Positions 1-10,655 of a DNA stretch of 64,000 bases are shown here, in pieces (within the stretch, counting starts at the first letter, position 1; every line of letters starts with the position of its first letter). Made by a program: the position numbers and the translations under genes. The DNA is taken from NCBI RefSeq assembly GCF_902807005.1, contig NZ_LR777658.1, positions 1,054,001 through 1,118,000 of the forward strand, in the 5' to 3' direction. Source of the stretch: Chlamydiifrater phoenicopteri. GTDB taxonomy: Bacteria > Chlamydiota > Chlamydiia > Chlamydiales > Chlamydiaceae. The notes under the pieces are model-generated. The model did no database searches. It was given only the letters and a program-made list of their open reading frames with translations, and had not been told where the DNA came from.

Positions 1-289
1 GAAAAGGCGCTTCTTCTTGTCGAAAAGGTCCTAAGGGATAAATCCCCTTTGATAAAATTTCTATGGAGGAGACAACGATAGAAATATCTAATTCTCCAGA
101 ATCTGAAATGATTCTTTGGGATAATGCTCTGGCAAGTTTTAGATTTCTGAAAGCTAGGGGATTTAGGAACCTTTTGAAAGAGAATATGTAAGAGCTTTCT
201 GCATCTTCTTCGAAAAAGATACTTTCTTCATCAGAAAGGTTTCTGGCATCGATGACGTCTTGAAAAACAGAAAGATGAAAATTTTTCAT
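1..289 (-). CDS. N-terminal part of CT590-like hypothetical protein (runs off window)
   Basis: An open frame on the minus strand starts with ATG at 289-287 and has no stop to the window edge, giving about 96 residues; the 3' end lies outside. The N-terminus begins MKNFHLSVFQDVIDARNLSD and is followed by an acidic stretch and a mixed hydrophilic region, with no signal peptide or membrane segment visible. It lies 76 bases downstream of CT589 on the same strand, so it may be the next gene of the rsbU-CT589 unit. The assignment to the CT590 family rests only on position in the conserved chlamydial order. I recognise no domain and infer no function. Confidence 0.7.
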   Translation of the reverse strand, partial: MKNFHLSVFQDVIDARNLSDEESIFFEEDAESSYIFSFKRFLNPLAFRNLKLARALSQRIISDSGELDISIVVSSIEILSKGIYPLGPFRQEEAPF

Positions 290-365
290 CACTCTAGAAA
301 GTTTCGTTAATTTAAACTTTCTTTAGCATTTCTTTCATCTTTCTTCCAGTAAACTCTCTTTATTT

Positions 366-2240
366 TTATATGCTGTGTTCACTCATTTGATAAATGGAAA
401 TTTTTTTCTCTGCTAGATTTCTGATGCTTGCAGCATCTTCAAATAATTCCATAAGAGACTCTCCTTGTATGGGATGTAGGGAGTCTGATAAGAAAGGATT
501 TATCTCTTCCGAGATGTCTAAAGAGATATTTTCATTGGCGTTAAGGACAATAAGAGAATCTCCAGGGGAAAGGAAATGTTTGGAAGGCAAAGAAACTTCT
601 TCACAAGAAGCTTTTTTTCTCACAAATACTTTGGGTTGAGTTTCTCCAAAGAAAGACAACGTCACAGAGTTTTCTTTGAAACAGAAGTCTATGATGAGGA
701 AGTTGACAGAATGATGAGGAGATAGGTTATCTTGGAGATTAGAAAAAACTTTGCTTCCAATATCTTCTAGTTTGGGAGTAGTGTCTGCTTGTGCAAGGAA
801 AAGACTCTTAGCTGACAGAGCATAGAGGTACGAAGGAAGACCTTTATCTGTAGAGTAGCCTAAGGCGCCTATGAGATGCGTCTCAGTTTTAGAGTTTTTG
901 CGTTCTACCCAGCCTTCAAAATATCCTCTTTGAGAAAGTTGAGATGTCTTATTGGTAAATTTTTGAATATTGCTTCCAAAAGGGTAATGGGGTTCTAAAA
1001 GGGTTGTTTTTAAAGTCTGTAGGAGTGCTAGTTCATTTCGTAAGGACTGGTTTGCTTGCCGCTCTTTGTCAGCTTTTTCCATAGATATGAGCAATCGTAG
1101 TAGGGTACAGTTAAATACGTTGCCTAGATCATTAACTTCATACCCATATCTATCGGGTTCGAAACGAACGTTATAATTTCCTTTCCAAGCAGCTTCCATG
1201 CAGGTCGTCAGTTCTTGTAAGGGCTTGCTTACTTTTCTGTTTAGTCGCGTCAGGACAAAAGCCATCAGAGAGAAAGTAATGATGTAGAAAAAGAGAATGA
1301 TTAACGGCAAACGGAATGTTGTTAAGAGAAAATGAGATAGAGGTAGGAGAGATAGTGTATAAGTGTTTTCTATAGGTAATTTATCTAGAAGAAATCCTAG
1401 GTAGTATTTTCCTTCAATCTTTGCGCTTACTAAGTTGCTGTGTCTCATCAGCTTCGGTGTATAGATGGGAATGGCTGAGGAGGGCGTCTTAGATGTAATT
1501 TTTGGTCCATCAGGGACTAAACTTTCGAAAGTGTATGTGGATGAATCTAACAAAAGTTCTTTAGGCAGAAATTCTGAAGAACTTAAGAGTATCTCGCCTC
1601 TATGGTTTACGAGTAAAATATCGCCATGAGACAGCGTAATATTCTGAAAAAGTTCTTTTTGGAGAGTTTTTAGTTTTTGAAAAGCAATAAGAAAACCCGA
1701 GAGAGAGCTTGTTGTAAATCCATTCTTTGGTGTGTCTATTTCTTCAACGATAGCGATATAAGGAATTTTTTCTTGGGTTTGAGGATCTGAGACTTTTGTA
1801 ATGAACGTCATCCCGGAATATCTAAACAGTTTACTTCTCAACGAGTTTTTTTGTGAGAGATTAAAGACAAAAGGATCGTTAGAATTTTTAGCCCATACTT
1901 TGCCTGTTTTGCTATCTAGCAAGCATAAATCGAAAGAATCTGAAACTTCTGATAATTCTGAAGAAACTATGGGAAAAAATGTTTGATCCTGCGTAGGTAC
2001 AGTAAGTTCTTTTAGGGATATAGTGTTAGCAACTCTTTCTAAGAACAATTTTTTAAAAGACAAAACTTTCTTGATTTCTAAACTTAGGTTGGTTGCGTGA
2101 GCGCGGAAACATTGCTCCGTGGAATCTAAGGCTTCAGAAAAAGAGAAAAATGTAAAAATCCCTAAGTTTAAAAATAGAGGGATGGGAATGATAATGAAAA
2201 GAAACAACAAAATTCGAGTAGTAAAGGTTTGCTTAGGCAT
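366..2240 (-). CDS. CT589-like membrane protein with HAMP domain and degenerate PP2C-like (SpoIIE) domain
   Basis: The 624-residue protein has the same layout as RsbU next door: a membrane segment at about 9-31, an extracytoplasmic sensor-like region, a second membrane segment at about 306-330, a HAMP-like linker at about 331-385, a coiled stretch and a C-terminal domain. That C-terminal domain can be laid by eye on the RsbU phosphatase: LLEPHYPFG (about 414) matches LLPTKVPSYPG, GYFEG (439-443) sits where RsbU has GDFFD, GYSTDKG (461-467) where it has ADASGKG, and LNANEN (566-571) where it has YSDGVTEA. The metal-binding aspartates are therefore absent. It starts 5 bases after rsbU and is probably co-transcribed. 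I infer a pseudophosphatase or second sensor acting with RsbU; the ligand is unknown. Confidence 0.85.
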   Translation of the reverse strand: MPKQTFTTRILLFLFIIIPIPLFLNLGIFTFFSFSEALDSTEQCFRAHATNLSLEIKKVLSFKKLFLERVANTISLKELTVPTQDQTFFPIVSSELSEVSDSFDLCLLDSKTGKVWAKNSNDPFVFNLSQKNSLRSKLFRYSGMTFITKVSDPQTQEKIPYIAIVEEIDTPKNGFTTSSLSGFLIAFQKLKTLQKELFQNITLSHGDILLVNHRGEILLSSSEFLPKELLLDSSTYTFESLVPDGPKITSKTPSSAIPIYTPKLMRHSNLVSAKIEGKYYLGFLLDKLPIENTYTLSLLPLSHFLLTTFRLPLIILFFYIITFSLMAFVLTRLNRKVSKPLQELTTCMEAAWKGNYNVRFEPDRYGYEVNDLGNVFNCTLLRLLISMEKADKERQANQSLRNELALLQTLKTTLLEPHYPFGSNIQKFTNKTSQLSQRGYFEGWVERKNSKTETHLIGALGYSTDKGLPSYLYALSAKSLFLAQADTTPKLEDIGSKVFSNLQDNLSPHHSVNFLIIDFCFKENSVTLSFFGETQPKVFVRKKASCEEVSLPSKHFLSPGDSLIVLNANENISLDISEEINPFLSDSLHPIQGESLMELFEDAASIRNLAEKKISIYQMSEHSI

Positions 2241-2245
2241 ATTCT

Positions 2246-4111
2246 TTAGAGAAATTTAAAGATGAATAAAGTTATGTCATCATGTTGAGGTTGATCTTCG
2301 GCAAAATTTTTGACTTCTGTAAGAATCGCAGAAGAAAGCTCCTTTGCTGAAAGTTTATAATATTGCTTCAGACATTGTTGCAGTCTTTGTTCTCCGAACA
2401 AATGTTCTTTGTTGTTATGAGCTTCTGTAACTCCATCAGAATACAAAGCGATAACAGAGCCTTTTTGAGGTTTTAATGTTGATACAGGAAATATGGGAAC
2501 GTTGGGAACAAAGCCCAAAGCCATCCCTGGATGAGAAAGTGTTGTTATTTTGCCCTCTGGGGATGCGTAGTATCCTGGGTTGTGTCCACAAGAGTAATAA
2601 TCTATAGTACCTGAAGCATATGAGTATCGGTAAATGCAGAGGGTGACAAACATTCCTGTTTCTTGAGTGAAAGGGAAAAATCCTTCAGCGGTTTTTTTGA
2701 CAGCATCTTCTATGGAAGAGAGTTCCATAAGAAATGTTTTCAGCATATTTTTGAGGAATAAAGAATGTCCACAAGCATTAACTCCTTTGCCCGAAGCATC
2801 TGCTATTACGACGAAAAATTGCGCTAGATCTCCTTCCCCCTTCACGAACACATCAAAAAAATCTCCTCCTACAGTAATCGCCGGAGAGAAGTTATATGCT
2901 GTAGTTATTCCTGGGTAGGAAGGGACTTTTGTTGGTAGAAGACTTCTCTGGGCTTGCTCTCCCAGTTGTAGTTCTTGTTGAGCAGATTCTTTCTTTCTAA
3001 AATTTTTTTCTGCCAGTTTTTGTTGGGTAGAGAGGTTGTGAAGGAGATCATTGAAGATAGCTCCTAACCGGTTGATTTCAAATCCGAATTTTACTTCCTT
3101 ATAGGGAAGGGTATCCTCTACATGACGAGTTCGTGTCATTACCGTTGCCAATTTGCGAATGGGATAGGATAAAATTTTAGCTACACCGTAAGCAAAGAAG
3201 CTGCCTAGAAAAATAAATAGCAGGTAAGCGCAATACAAAAGTATTTTAAGTTTCAAGGGCTTTAAAAGTTGAGATTTGGGGCTATAGGATAGTAAGGCTA
3301 TATCGAGCTCAGGGACTTCCTCTATAAATCCCCACATTTCTTGATCATTGTGATAAAATTTTATGAAAGAAGATCCTATTTTTAAGGTGTCTATGGTCAA
3401 ATGTTTGCGGTCGATTTTTTCTGGCGTAGATGTTTTTAGTTGCTGCAAAAATAGTTTAGGATCAGAAGCTTTGATAATGAGGCCATCATGGGTAATGACG
3501 GCTGTCTGAATGATAAAGTTTTCTTGTTGGCTTACTAGAAGATCTTGGAAGAACTTTTCTGCGCTGTAAGTCGTTAATAGAGCGCCTTCTAATTTTTTAG
3601 ATATTTTGTTGTAAACGTTAGATGCAGAGGAAATGATAATGGCTTTATCAGCTTCGGAATATTTTATGGAAATTTGAAAAGGTTCTTTTAGGGAAGTTTT
3701 TAATGTTTGTCTTTTTCCAATTTTCTCTGTTTGTGTTGACGCTATGATAGAACCAGACAATAGGTTTGGTGTTTCATTGTCAATTTTAACTAAAGATAGT
3801 TCACTATATACTTCTTGGAATAAGTATCGCATTTCCTGACTTAAAGAAAGGTCTGGAGAGGAAGGGAATTGCTCGTCAAGATCCAAAGCATCAGACAGAA
3901 AGGATAAAGCATTTTTTGATAGAGGGATAACTTTGGCTATAGTTGAAACTTTAAATGCGGAATCTTCTTCCAGGATTGTTGCTGCTGCAGCTACTGTTTT
4001 CTGGTATCGGGATTTTGCTAATAAGAAGATGTTTACTCCCAACGGGGTAATAATTGCCGCGCTGCAAGCGAGCCAAAGGCGGAAACCTATCGTTTTTATG
4101 AAGGGAATCAT
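2246..4111 (-). CDS. rsbU: RsbU-type PP2C serine phosphatase with periplasmic sensor domain (CT588)
   Basis: A 621-residue transmembrane phosphatase of the partner-switching pathway, which in this family dephosphorylates an RsbV anti-anti-sigma factor. Visible parts are a membrane segment at about 10-33, a periplasmic sensor of about 250 residues, a second membrane segment at about 288-312, a HAMP linker and a C-terminal SpoIIE-type phosphatase. Metal-binding motifs are intact: GGDFFD (415-420), IADASGKG (436-443), LYSDGVTEA (556-564) and DQPQHDDIT (606-613). In C. trachomatis the periplasmic domain has been reported to bind alpha-ketoglutarate; the ligand here is inferred by homology only. 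It lies downstream of the eno terminator, so it probably has its own promoter, which I could not place. CT589 follows after 5 bases. Confidence 0.93.
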   Translation of the reverse strand: MIPFIKTIGFRLWLACSAAIITPLGVNIFLLAKSRYQKTVAAAATILEEDSAFKVSTIAKVIPLSKNALSFLSDALDLDEQFPSSPDLSLSQEMRYLFQEVYSELSLVKIDNETPNLLSGSIIASTQTEKIGKRQTLKTSLKEPFQISIKYSEADKAIIISSASNVYNKISKKLEGALLTTYSAEKFFQDLLVSQQENFIIQTAVITHDGLIIKASDPKLFLQQLKTSTPEKIDRKHLTIDTLKIGSSFIKFYHNDQEMWGFIEEVPELDIALLSYSPKSQLLKPLKLKILLYCAYLLFIFLGSFFAYGVAKILSYPIRKLATVMTRTRHVEDTLPYKEVKFGFEINRLGAIFNDLLHNLSTQQKLAEKNFRKKESAQQELQLGEQAQRSLLPTKVPSYPGITTAYNFSPAITVGGDFFDVFVKGEGDLAQFFVVIADASGKGVNACGHSLFLKNMLKTFLMELSSIEDAVKKTAEGFFPFTQETGMFVTLCIYRYSYASGTIDYYSCGHNPGYYASPEGKITTLSHPGMALGFVPNVPIFPVSTLKPQKGSVIALYSDGVTEAHNNKEHLFGEQRLQQCLKQYYKLSAKELSSAILTEVKNFAEDQPQHDDITLFIFKFL

Positions 4112-4150
4112 ATTCGCATGATAGGAAAAGATAAAAAAAATAGTTAGCGG

Positions 4151-4180
4151 AAAAAATTCGGAGCTTTTAAAAGCTCCGAA
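4151..4180 (-). terminator. Rho-independent terminator of the thrS-eno operon
   Basis: A perfect 24-base palindrome at 4157-4180 (arm TTCGGAGCTTTT) is followed on the minus strand by a run of six T (4151-4156). It begins about 30 bases after the eno stop codon. It separates the seven-gene unit from rsbU. Confidence 0.88.
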
Positions 4181-4209
4181 TGAAGAGGGGTGCTAGAAGA
4201 AAAGTTGTA

Positions 4210-5496
<1,287 letters not shown>

Positions 5497-7482
5497 TTAT
5501 CTTTGTTTGTACAACAAGAATTCCTTGTATTTTTGGATTAAATCTCTGTAGTAGGCAGCTTCTTCAAAAAGAAATTTTTGTGCTGCTTCTTTCATTTTCT
5601 TTTCGTATTTTTTTATGAATTTTTCTATTTCATGCTCTGAAAAATTGGAGATATCCTCCTCCAGTTCTCGATTCTTTGTTGATTCTTTCTTAGGAAGCAG
5701 GGAAGAGGAGATTTCTTTAATAATAGGTTTAGGAATGATCCCATGTTTTTTATTATAAGATTGTTGAAGTTTTCTTCGTCTTTGCGTTTCTGCTAAAGTT
5801 TGTGATATAGAGTCTGTTATTATATCTGCATAAAGAATAGCTTTTCCTGAAATATTCCTTGCTGCTCGGCCACAAAATTGCATAAGAGAAGAAAAACTTC
5901 TCAAAAATCCTTCTTTATCAGCATCTAGAATGGCTATCAGAGATACTTCTGGTAGGTCTATCCCTTCTCTCAGTAAGTTAACACCTATTAAAACATCGAT
6001 ATATCCTTTCCTTAAGTTTGCAAGAATCTCAGATCGTTCGGCAGTCTCTATTCCTGAATGTAGGTAAGCTGCTCGTATATTTAAATTGGATAAATAAGAG
6101 GAAATATCTTCGGCAAGTTTTTTCGTTAAAGAGACCACGATGATCTTCTCATTGGGATTTGCCTCTAATCGAGAACGAATTTCTTCTAAGAGATCATCGA
6201 TTTGTCCCGATGCTGAACGCACTTCGATTTCTGGGTCTGGAATCCCTGTTGGACGGATTATTTGTTCAACAATATTGCCGAGGCTTTTTTCTATTTCTTC
6301 CTCTCCTGGAGTAGCAGATACATAGATCACTTTGCGAAAATATCTATAAGCTTCATCAAAGGTTAGGGGCCTGTTATCGTATGCTGAGGGTAGTCGGAAT
6401 CCAAATTCTATTAGAGATTGTTTCCGAGATCGATCTCCATGATACATTGCCCGAATTTGAGGAAGGGTTCTGTGGGACTCATCGACGATCAATAGGAAGT
6501 CTTTAGGAAAATAGTCCAACAAGCAGTAAGGGGGAGCGCCTGCTGGTGCATTTGTAAAGTGAGCAGAATAATTTTCTATGCCTTTACAAAAGCCGATTTC
6601 TTTAATCATTTCCATATCGTATTTCGTTCGATTAAAGAGCCGCTCTCGTTCCACTGGGCGATCTTCGAAAAAACAAAGTCGATCTTCTAATTCTGTTGCG
6701 ATGGAGCGCAAAGCTTTTTCTCGCACCTCTTCCGGAGTAACGTAATGAGATCCAGGAAATAGAGTGAATTCTTCTAAGGTTTTGATAAGGGAAAAATTGG
6801 TGGGGTGTAAAAGATTAATAGCTTCTAGCTCGTCGTCAAAAAATTCTAGTCGTAAGGAGAATAAAGTATCATAAGCAGGAACAATGTCTATAATGCTTCC
6901 GGTTTCTCTAAAGAGTCCTCTATCAGGGACATTTTCTGTGGCTTGGTAGTGCATTTCCGCAAGCCGGGATAACAAAAAGTCTCTGGGGTATCGTTCTCCT
7001 ACTTTGAGAGACAGACTCATTGCTAGGTAGTGTTCTGGGGATCCTATGCCATAAATGCAAGAAACTGAGGCAACTATAATAGTGTCTTTCCTAGAAAGTA
7101 GGGAGCGTGTTGCAGAAAGCCTCAACTTATCTATCTCATCATTTATCAATAAGCTTTTTTCAATATAAGTATCGCTTCTTGCTATATATGCTTCTGGTTG
7201 ATAGTAATCGTAATAGGAAACAAAGTACTCCACAGCATTAGTAGGAAAAAATTCTTTAAATTCTAAATATAGCTGTGCTGCTAACGTTTTATTATGAGCA
7301 AGAATAAGAGTAGGAAGACCTGTTTGTTCTATAACATTAGCAATAGTAAAGGTTTTTCCAGAGCCTGTGACTCCTTTAAGAACTTGTGCAGATTTACCCG
7401 TTCGTATTCCTTCTACTAAGGCTTTTATTGCTTCTGGTTGATCTCCACAGGGGGAATACGAACTGTTGAGAGAAAAACCCAT
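5497..7482 (-). CDS. uvrB: Excinuclease ABC subunit B
   Basis: UvrB, 661 residues, is the damage-verifying helicase-like subunit of nucleotide excision repair; it receives DNA from UvrA and recruits UvrC. Visible are Walker [11 protein letters not shown] near residue 40, the beta-hairpin region rich in Tyr ([14 protein letters not shown]), DESHRTLPQ, helicase motifs [11 protein letters not shown] and QFCGRAAR, and the C-terminal UVR coiled motif ([19 protein letters not shown]). It starts 8 bases after trpS and ends 12 before eno, inside the thrS-eno unit. Full length, with no anomalies. Confidence 0.98.
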   Translation of the reverse strand: MGFSLNSSYSPCGDQPEAIKALVEGIRTGKSAQVLKGVTGSGKTFTIANVIEQTGLPTLILAHNKTLAAQLYLEFKEFFPTNAVEYFVSYYDYYQPEAYIARSDTYIEKSLLINDEIDKLRLSATRSLLSRKDTIIVASVSCIYGIGSPEHYLAMSLSLKVGERYPRDFLLSRLAEMHYQATENVPDRGLFRETGSIIDIVPAYDTLFSLRLEFFDDELEAINLLHPTNFSLIKTLEEFTLFPGSHYVTPEEVREKALRSIATELEDRLCFFEDRPVERERLFNRTKYDMEMIKEIGFCKGIENYSAHFTNAPAGAPPYCLLDYFPKDFLLIVDESHRTLPQIRAMYHGDRSRKQSLIEFGFRLPSAYDNRPLTFDEAYRYFRKVIYVSATPGEEEIEKSLGNIVEQIIRPTGIPDPEIEVRSASGQIDDLLEEIRSRLEANPNEKIIVVSLTKKLAEDISSYLSNLNIRAAYLHSGIETAERSEILANLRKGYIDVLIGVNLLREGIDLPEVSLIAILDADKEGFLRSFSSLMQFCGRAARNISGKAILYADIITDSISQTLAETQRRRKLQQSYNKKHGIIPKPIIKEISSSLLPKKESTKNRELEEDISNFSEHEIEKFIKKYEKKMKEAAQKFLFEEAAYYRDLIQKYKEFLLYKQR

Positions 7483-7490
7483 GTAGTTTT

Positions 7491-8528
7491 TTACCGATTG
7501 AGAAGTAGTTGATGCCAGTGTCTACTGAAGCCTATAGCTTCACGCACTTCACCCATTGTTTCTTTAGCTATTTTAGACATTATCTCCGTCCCTTTAGCAA
7601 CGGCTTCCTTAATAAGGGCTGGATTGGCTAGCAGGGCCTCTCGCTTTTCTCTAAAAGGAGACAAAAACTTAATGATCTCTTCTGCTAGACGATCTTTTAC
7701 TTCTACGTCCTTGATGCACCCTCTTCGATAGCGTTCTTTAAATTCACTAACTTCATCGGGGTTGGAGTTAAACAAATCATGATAGATGAATACAGGATTT
7801 CCCTCTACTCGACCAGGGGTATTTGCATGGATACGATTGGGGTCGGTGTACATGCTACGTACTTTTTTTCGTATAGCAGCATCATCGTCGCTCAAAAATA
7901 TAGCGTTGTTAGCGGATTTACTCATCTTTCCTTGGCCGTCAGTCCCTATTAGAGAAGATAATTCCCCTTGTAAAACTTGAGGCTCAGGAAAAGTAGATCC
8001 GTATAGTCGATTGAACTTCCTTGCTATATCCCGAGTAAGCTCCACGTGAGATTCATTATCTTTACCGACAGGCACGACCTGAGCTTTAGCTAGTAAAATA
8101 TCTGCGCTTTGTAGAACAGGGTACCCTACTAAACCGAAAGGGATGCTGGCTTCGTCTATAGAAGCATTAGCAGCCATTTCTTTAATGCTTGGAATCACTA
8201 CCAAACGATTCAGTGATACCAGCATAGAGAGTAGTAACTGCAGCTCAAAAATTTCTGGGATAGCAGACTGTAGGTAGAGGACTGTTTTATCTGGATCTAT
8301 ACCGACAGCCAGCCAGTCGGCAACGACGTCATGAATATGCTGATCTATTAAAGCAAGCTCTTCCTTTCGATGTTTCGTTGTCAGGCAGTGTAAGTCTGCT
8401 ATTAGCAAAAAACAAGAATAGCGGTCATCTTCTTGTAGAGCCAGGCGATTTTTTAATGATCCCACCCAGTGTCCAAGGTGAAGTTTTCCTGTAGGCCTGT
8501 CGCCTGTCAATACACGAATTTTTTTCAT
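7491..8528 (-). CDS. trpS: Tryptophanyl-tRNA synthetase
   Basis: Class I aminoacyl-tRNA synthetase of 345 residues that charges tRNA-Trp. The HIGH-type signature is [11 protein letters not shown] near the N-terminus and the KMSKS loop is [10 protein letters not shown] near residue 200, both intact. The length matches bacterial TrpS. It lies between CT584 (gap 7) and uvrB (gap 8) in the seven-gene minus-strand unit, so it shares transcription with thrS. Many chlamydiae depend on host tryptophan, so charging is a sensitive step, but I see no trp-specific regulatory signal at this gene. Confidence 0.97.
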   Translation of the reverse strand: MKKIRVLTGDRPTGKLHLGHWVGSLKNRLALQEDDRYSCFLLIADLHCLTTKHRKEELALIDQHIHDVVADWLAVGIDPDKTVLYLQSAIPEIFELQLLLSMLVSLNRLVVIPSIKEMAANASIDEASIPFGLVGYPVLQSADILLAKAQVVPVGKDNESHVELTRDIARKFNRLYGSTFPEPQVLQGELSSLIGTDGQGKMSKSANNAIFLSDDDAAIRKKVRSMYTDPNRIHANTPGRVEGNPVFIYHDLFNSNPDEVSEFKERYRRGCIKDVEVKDRLAEEIIKFLSPFREKREALLANPALIKEAVAKGTEIMSKIAKETMGEVREAIGFSRHWHQLLLNR

Positions 8529-8535
8529 TTAAAAA

Positions 8536-9093
8536 TTATTTGAGGCTTTTCGACAATTCTTCCAAGTAGTTTTTCAAAGACAACACATCTTCGCTGATCT
8601 CTGCGAGATTTTTTTCGCCGACAGGGTTCTTTTGAGCTTCCATGAGACGAGCAATAAAGTGACGAATAAGGTGACATGTATTCTGTACATCTGTCATGAG
8701 CAAAAACTCCTGACCGTCTACTCTAGCTAACCTATTCAAGAAGACGCATCGATCTTGCTGGGCGATCATATCAGAAGTGACAAAATTAATGAACTCTCCA
8801 CGTTCATGAACGTCTTTAGCTACTCTGATGGGCATCATGAATTCACTAATGAGTGCGTGTGCTGCGGTTTGCTGCTTGGCTGGCAGTTCCTTAGTTAATT
8901 TCCCGTTGATGAGGAGCTCAAAGAAAAAGTTTGCCTTTTCTTGATCGTTTTCTGAACAGTTGAAAACAACGTTCTGAACTTCCCGAAATGTCGTATAGCC
9001 GACAGGGGTGGCGAAGATCCGCTTCAGATTCCCTTCAATAAGAAGAAAAACATTGTCTTCTAAAACAATTTGGTTTGCGGTCTTTTGTGCCAT
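8536..9093 (-). CDS. CT584-like conserved chlamydial protein (proposed type III tip protein)
   Basis: A 185-residue soluble protein with no signal peptide or membrane segment, beginning MAQKTANQIVLEDNVFLLIE. It matches the chlamydial CT584 family by sequence style, length and position between CT583 and trpS. CT584 has been proposed in the literature as a needle-tip-like or type III-associated protein because of its hexameric, tip-like assembly, but the role is debated and nothing in this sequence settles it. It is 9 bases downstream of CT583 and 7 upstream of trpS, so it is transcribed with housekeeping genes rather than with a type III operon. Confidence 0.85.
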   Translation of the reverse strand: MAQKTANQIVLEDNVFLLIEGNLKRIFATPVGYTTFREVQNVVFNCSENDQEKANFFFELLINGKLTKELPAKQQTAAHALISEFMMPIRVAKDVHERGEFINFVTSDMIAQQDRCVFLNRLARVDGQEFLLMTDVQNTCHLIRHFIARLMEAQKNPVGEKNLAEISEDVLSLKNYLEELSKSLK

Positions 9094-9102
9094 ATCTATC
9101 TC

Positions 9103-9870
9103 CTAGTCGTCTGAAGTAAGCCCATTTGTAATTGTTTCGAGTTTTTTTAGCAATTTATTAAGCTTAGAGAATTTTTGTTTTGAAACTTTTTGAGGGGCTT
9201 CCTTTAATAGTGTAGAGGCTTTTTCCAGGTGCTTTATTGCTGCAGAAAGGAAGCATGCTCTTCGTTCGTCAGAATCCTCCAAAGGAAACTCTTTTCGAAT
9301 CAGAGATAAGATTTGGTCTTTGGTTTCTCCACAATAGTTGCGGATAATTTCTTCCTTTTTCTCTTTTGAGCCGTTTCTAGACGCTAGCGTATAAAGTGCT
9401 TGCTTGGGCATTTTTTCAGCCTCCCTTTTTAATGGGTCCGGAAGGGAGGTATAAAGTTCGTAGTAGACCAAGAAGTTGTAGGGAGTTTGTCTGTTCCCGT
9501 AGGTGAACAGCAGCCAAGCAGAAAAGGCCCCTTCGCGGTATTTTTTCAGAATTTCGCGAGCCTTGCTGATGCGTTCTCCATGTAATAAAATAGCCTGTCT
9601 GTGAATTTCCTTAATTTCTGCTGATAAGGAGATCAATTTAGGCAGGTCTAGGGCTTCTTCGGCGCTATCTTGTGTTAAAGAGTATTTTTGAAGAATTTGT
9701 CGTAAATGGTCATGATCCTCTTGAGAGGGCTGCTTAGTTTGAAAAATTCCAGAAAAAGGTGATAGCTCTCCCTCTATGCGCTTGTGAACAAGGTCGCGCA
9801 TCTTTTGGGAGCCCTGATCGTTGGGCTTTTTCTTAAACCTGTTCTCTAGAATAGTCTTTAATTTTGTCAT
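9103..9870 (-). CDS. CT583-like protein, chromosomal relative of plasmid Pgp6
   Basis: A 255-residue, highly charged, mostly helical protein rich in Lys and Glu, with no membrane segment. By position directly after a ParA-type ATPase, and by its basic helical character, it corresponds to CT583, the chromosomal counterpart of the plasmid gene pgp6. The chlamydial plasmid carries pgp5 (ParA-like) and pgp6 side by side, and this pair keeps that order. The central part (about 110-145, AREILKKYREGAFSAWLLF) resembles the segment shared with Pgp6. The function is unknown: a partner or adaptor of the ATPase is possible. Gaps are 8 bases to parA and 9 to CT584. Confidence 0.8.
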   Translation of the reverse strand: MTKLKTILENRFKKKPNDQGSQKMRDLVHKRIEGELSPFSGIFQTKQPSQEDHDHLRQILQKYSLTQDSAEEALDLPKLISLSAEIKEIHRQAILLHGERISKAREILKKYREGAFSAWLLFTYGNRQTPYNFLVYYELYTSLPDPLKREAEKMPKQALYTLASRNGSKEKKEEIIRNYCGETKDQILSLIRKEFPLEDSDERRACFLSAAIKHLEKASTLLKEAPQKVSKQKFSKLNKLLKKLETITNGLTSDD

Positions 9871-9878
9871 GGTAGTCG

Positions 9879-10643
9879 CTAGTCCTTCAGAAGAGCTAAT
9901 AATTCATCAGTTAGTTCTAGGTAATCAGCGGAGGCTCTTCCTGTAGGAGCTGTTACAAATACTGGCTTTCCTCGTATAGCAGCTTCGGATACCGTAATGT
10001 CTCTGCGTACTTTTGCATTTAGAAGCTTTCCAGGGAAAGTTTTCTGAATCAACTGAGTGAACGCTTCATTATTTTTCCCTCTGTGATTCCAAAAAGAGAG
10101 GGCGACTCCTAGTACCGACAGGGGATGTCGGGAGGCGATACCGCTAATAAAGTCTGCTAGTCTTTCCAGGCCTTTCACGCTATAAAATTCAGGGGTAGCG
10201 CATATGAGAGCGTAATTAGCAGCAATTAAAGCAGACTCTGTTAGCCAACAAAGGGAAGGTGGAGTATCAATAATGACATAATCATAAGAAGATTCTAACT
10301 TAAGCAGGACATGCTTAAGTCTTTCATGAGAGTATCTATCCGCAGCCAAATTTCCAGAAACCTCTATGCGTTCTAGCCAAGTGTCGGCAGGGATTAGATC
10401 CATGTTCGAGTCTTCTATAGGTCTGATGACTTCTGAGACGTCTTTTTCTCCCTGTAGGACAACGGCTAAACTGTCATGACAGTCTGGGTCAAGCCCTAAA
10501 CCTGCTGTGAGATTTGCTTGAGCATCAAAATCTATAAGTAATACACGAGCTTTGTGGTAAGCAGCTAAGGCTGCTCCCAAGTGTAAAGCTGTTGATGTCT
10601 TCGCTGTTCCGCCTTTAAAGCTATTTACGGCGATAGTTTTCAT
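9879..10643 (-). CDS. parA: ParA/MinD-family ATPase (CT582)
   Basis: A 254-residue deviant-Walker ATPase. The N-terminus carries the ParA signature KGGTAKTSTALHLGAALA (about 10-27) with the signature lysine; LLIDFDAQANLTAGLG (Walker A') and YDVIIDTPPS-like YDYVIIDTPPSL (Walker B) follow. Such proteins dimerise on DNA or membrane and position chromosomes, plasmids or protein complexes. No ParB gene is next to it; instead the neighbour is the Pgp6-like CT583, as on the chlamydial plasmid. Annotation pipelines often call it MinD, but I see no clear C-terminal amphipathic MinD membrane-targeting helix. Gap to thrS is 12 bases. Confidence 0.92.
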   Translation of the reverse strand: MKTIAVNSFKGGTAKTSTALHLGAALAAYHKARVLLIDFDAQANLTAGLGLDPDCHDSLAVVLQGEKDVSEVIRPIEDSNMDLIPADTWLERIEVSGNLAADRYSHERLKHVLLKLESSYDYVIIDTPPSLCWLTESALIAANYALICATPEFYSVKGLERLADFISGIASRHPLSVLGVALSFWNHRGKNNEAFTQLIQKTFPGKLLNAKVRRDITVSEAAIRGKPVFVTAPTGRASADYLELTDELLALLKD

Positions 10644-10655
10644 AGATCTCCTTGT

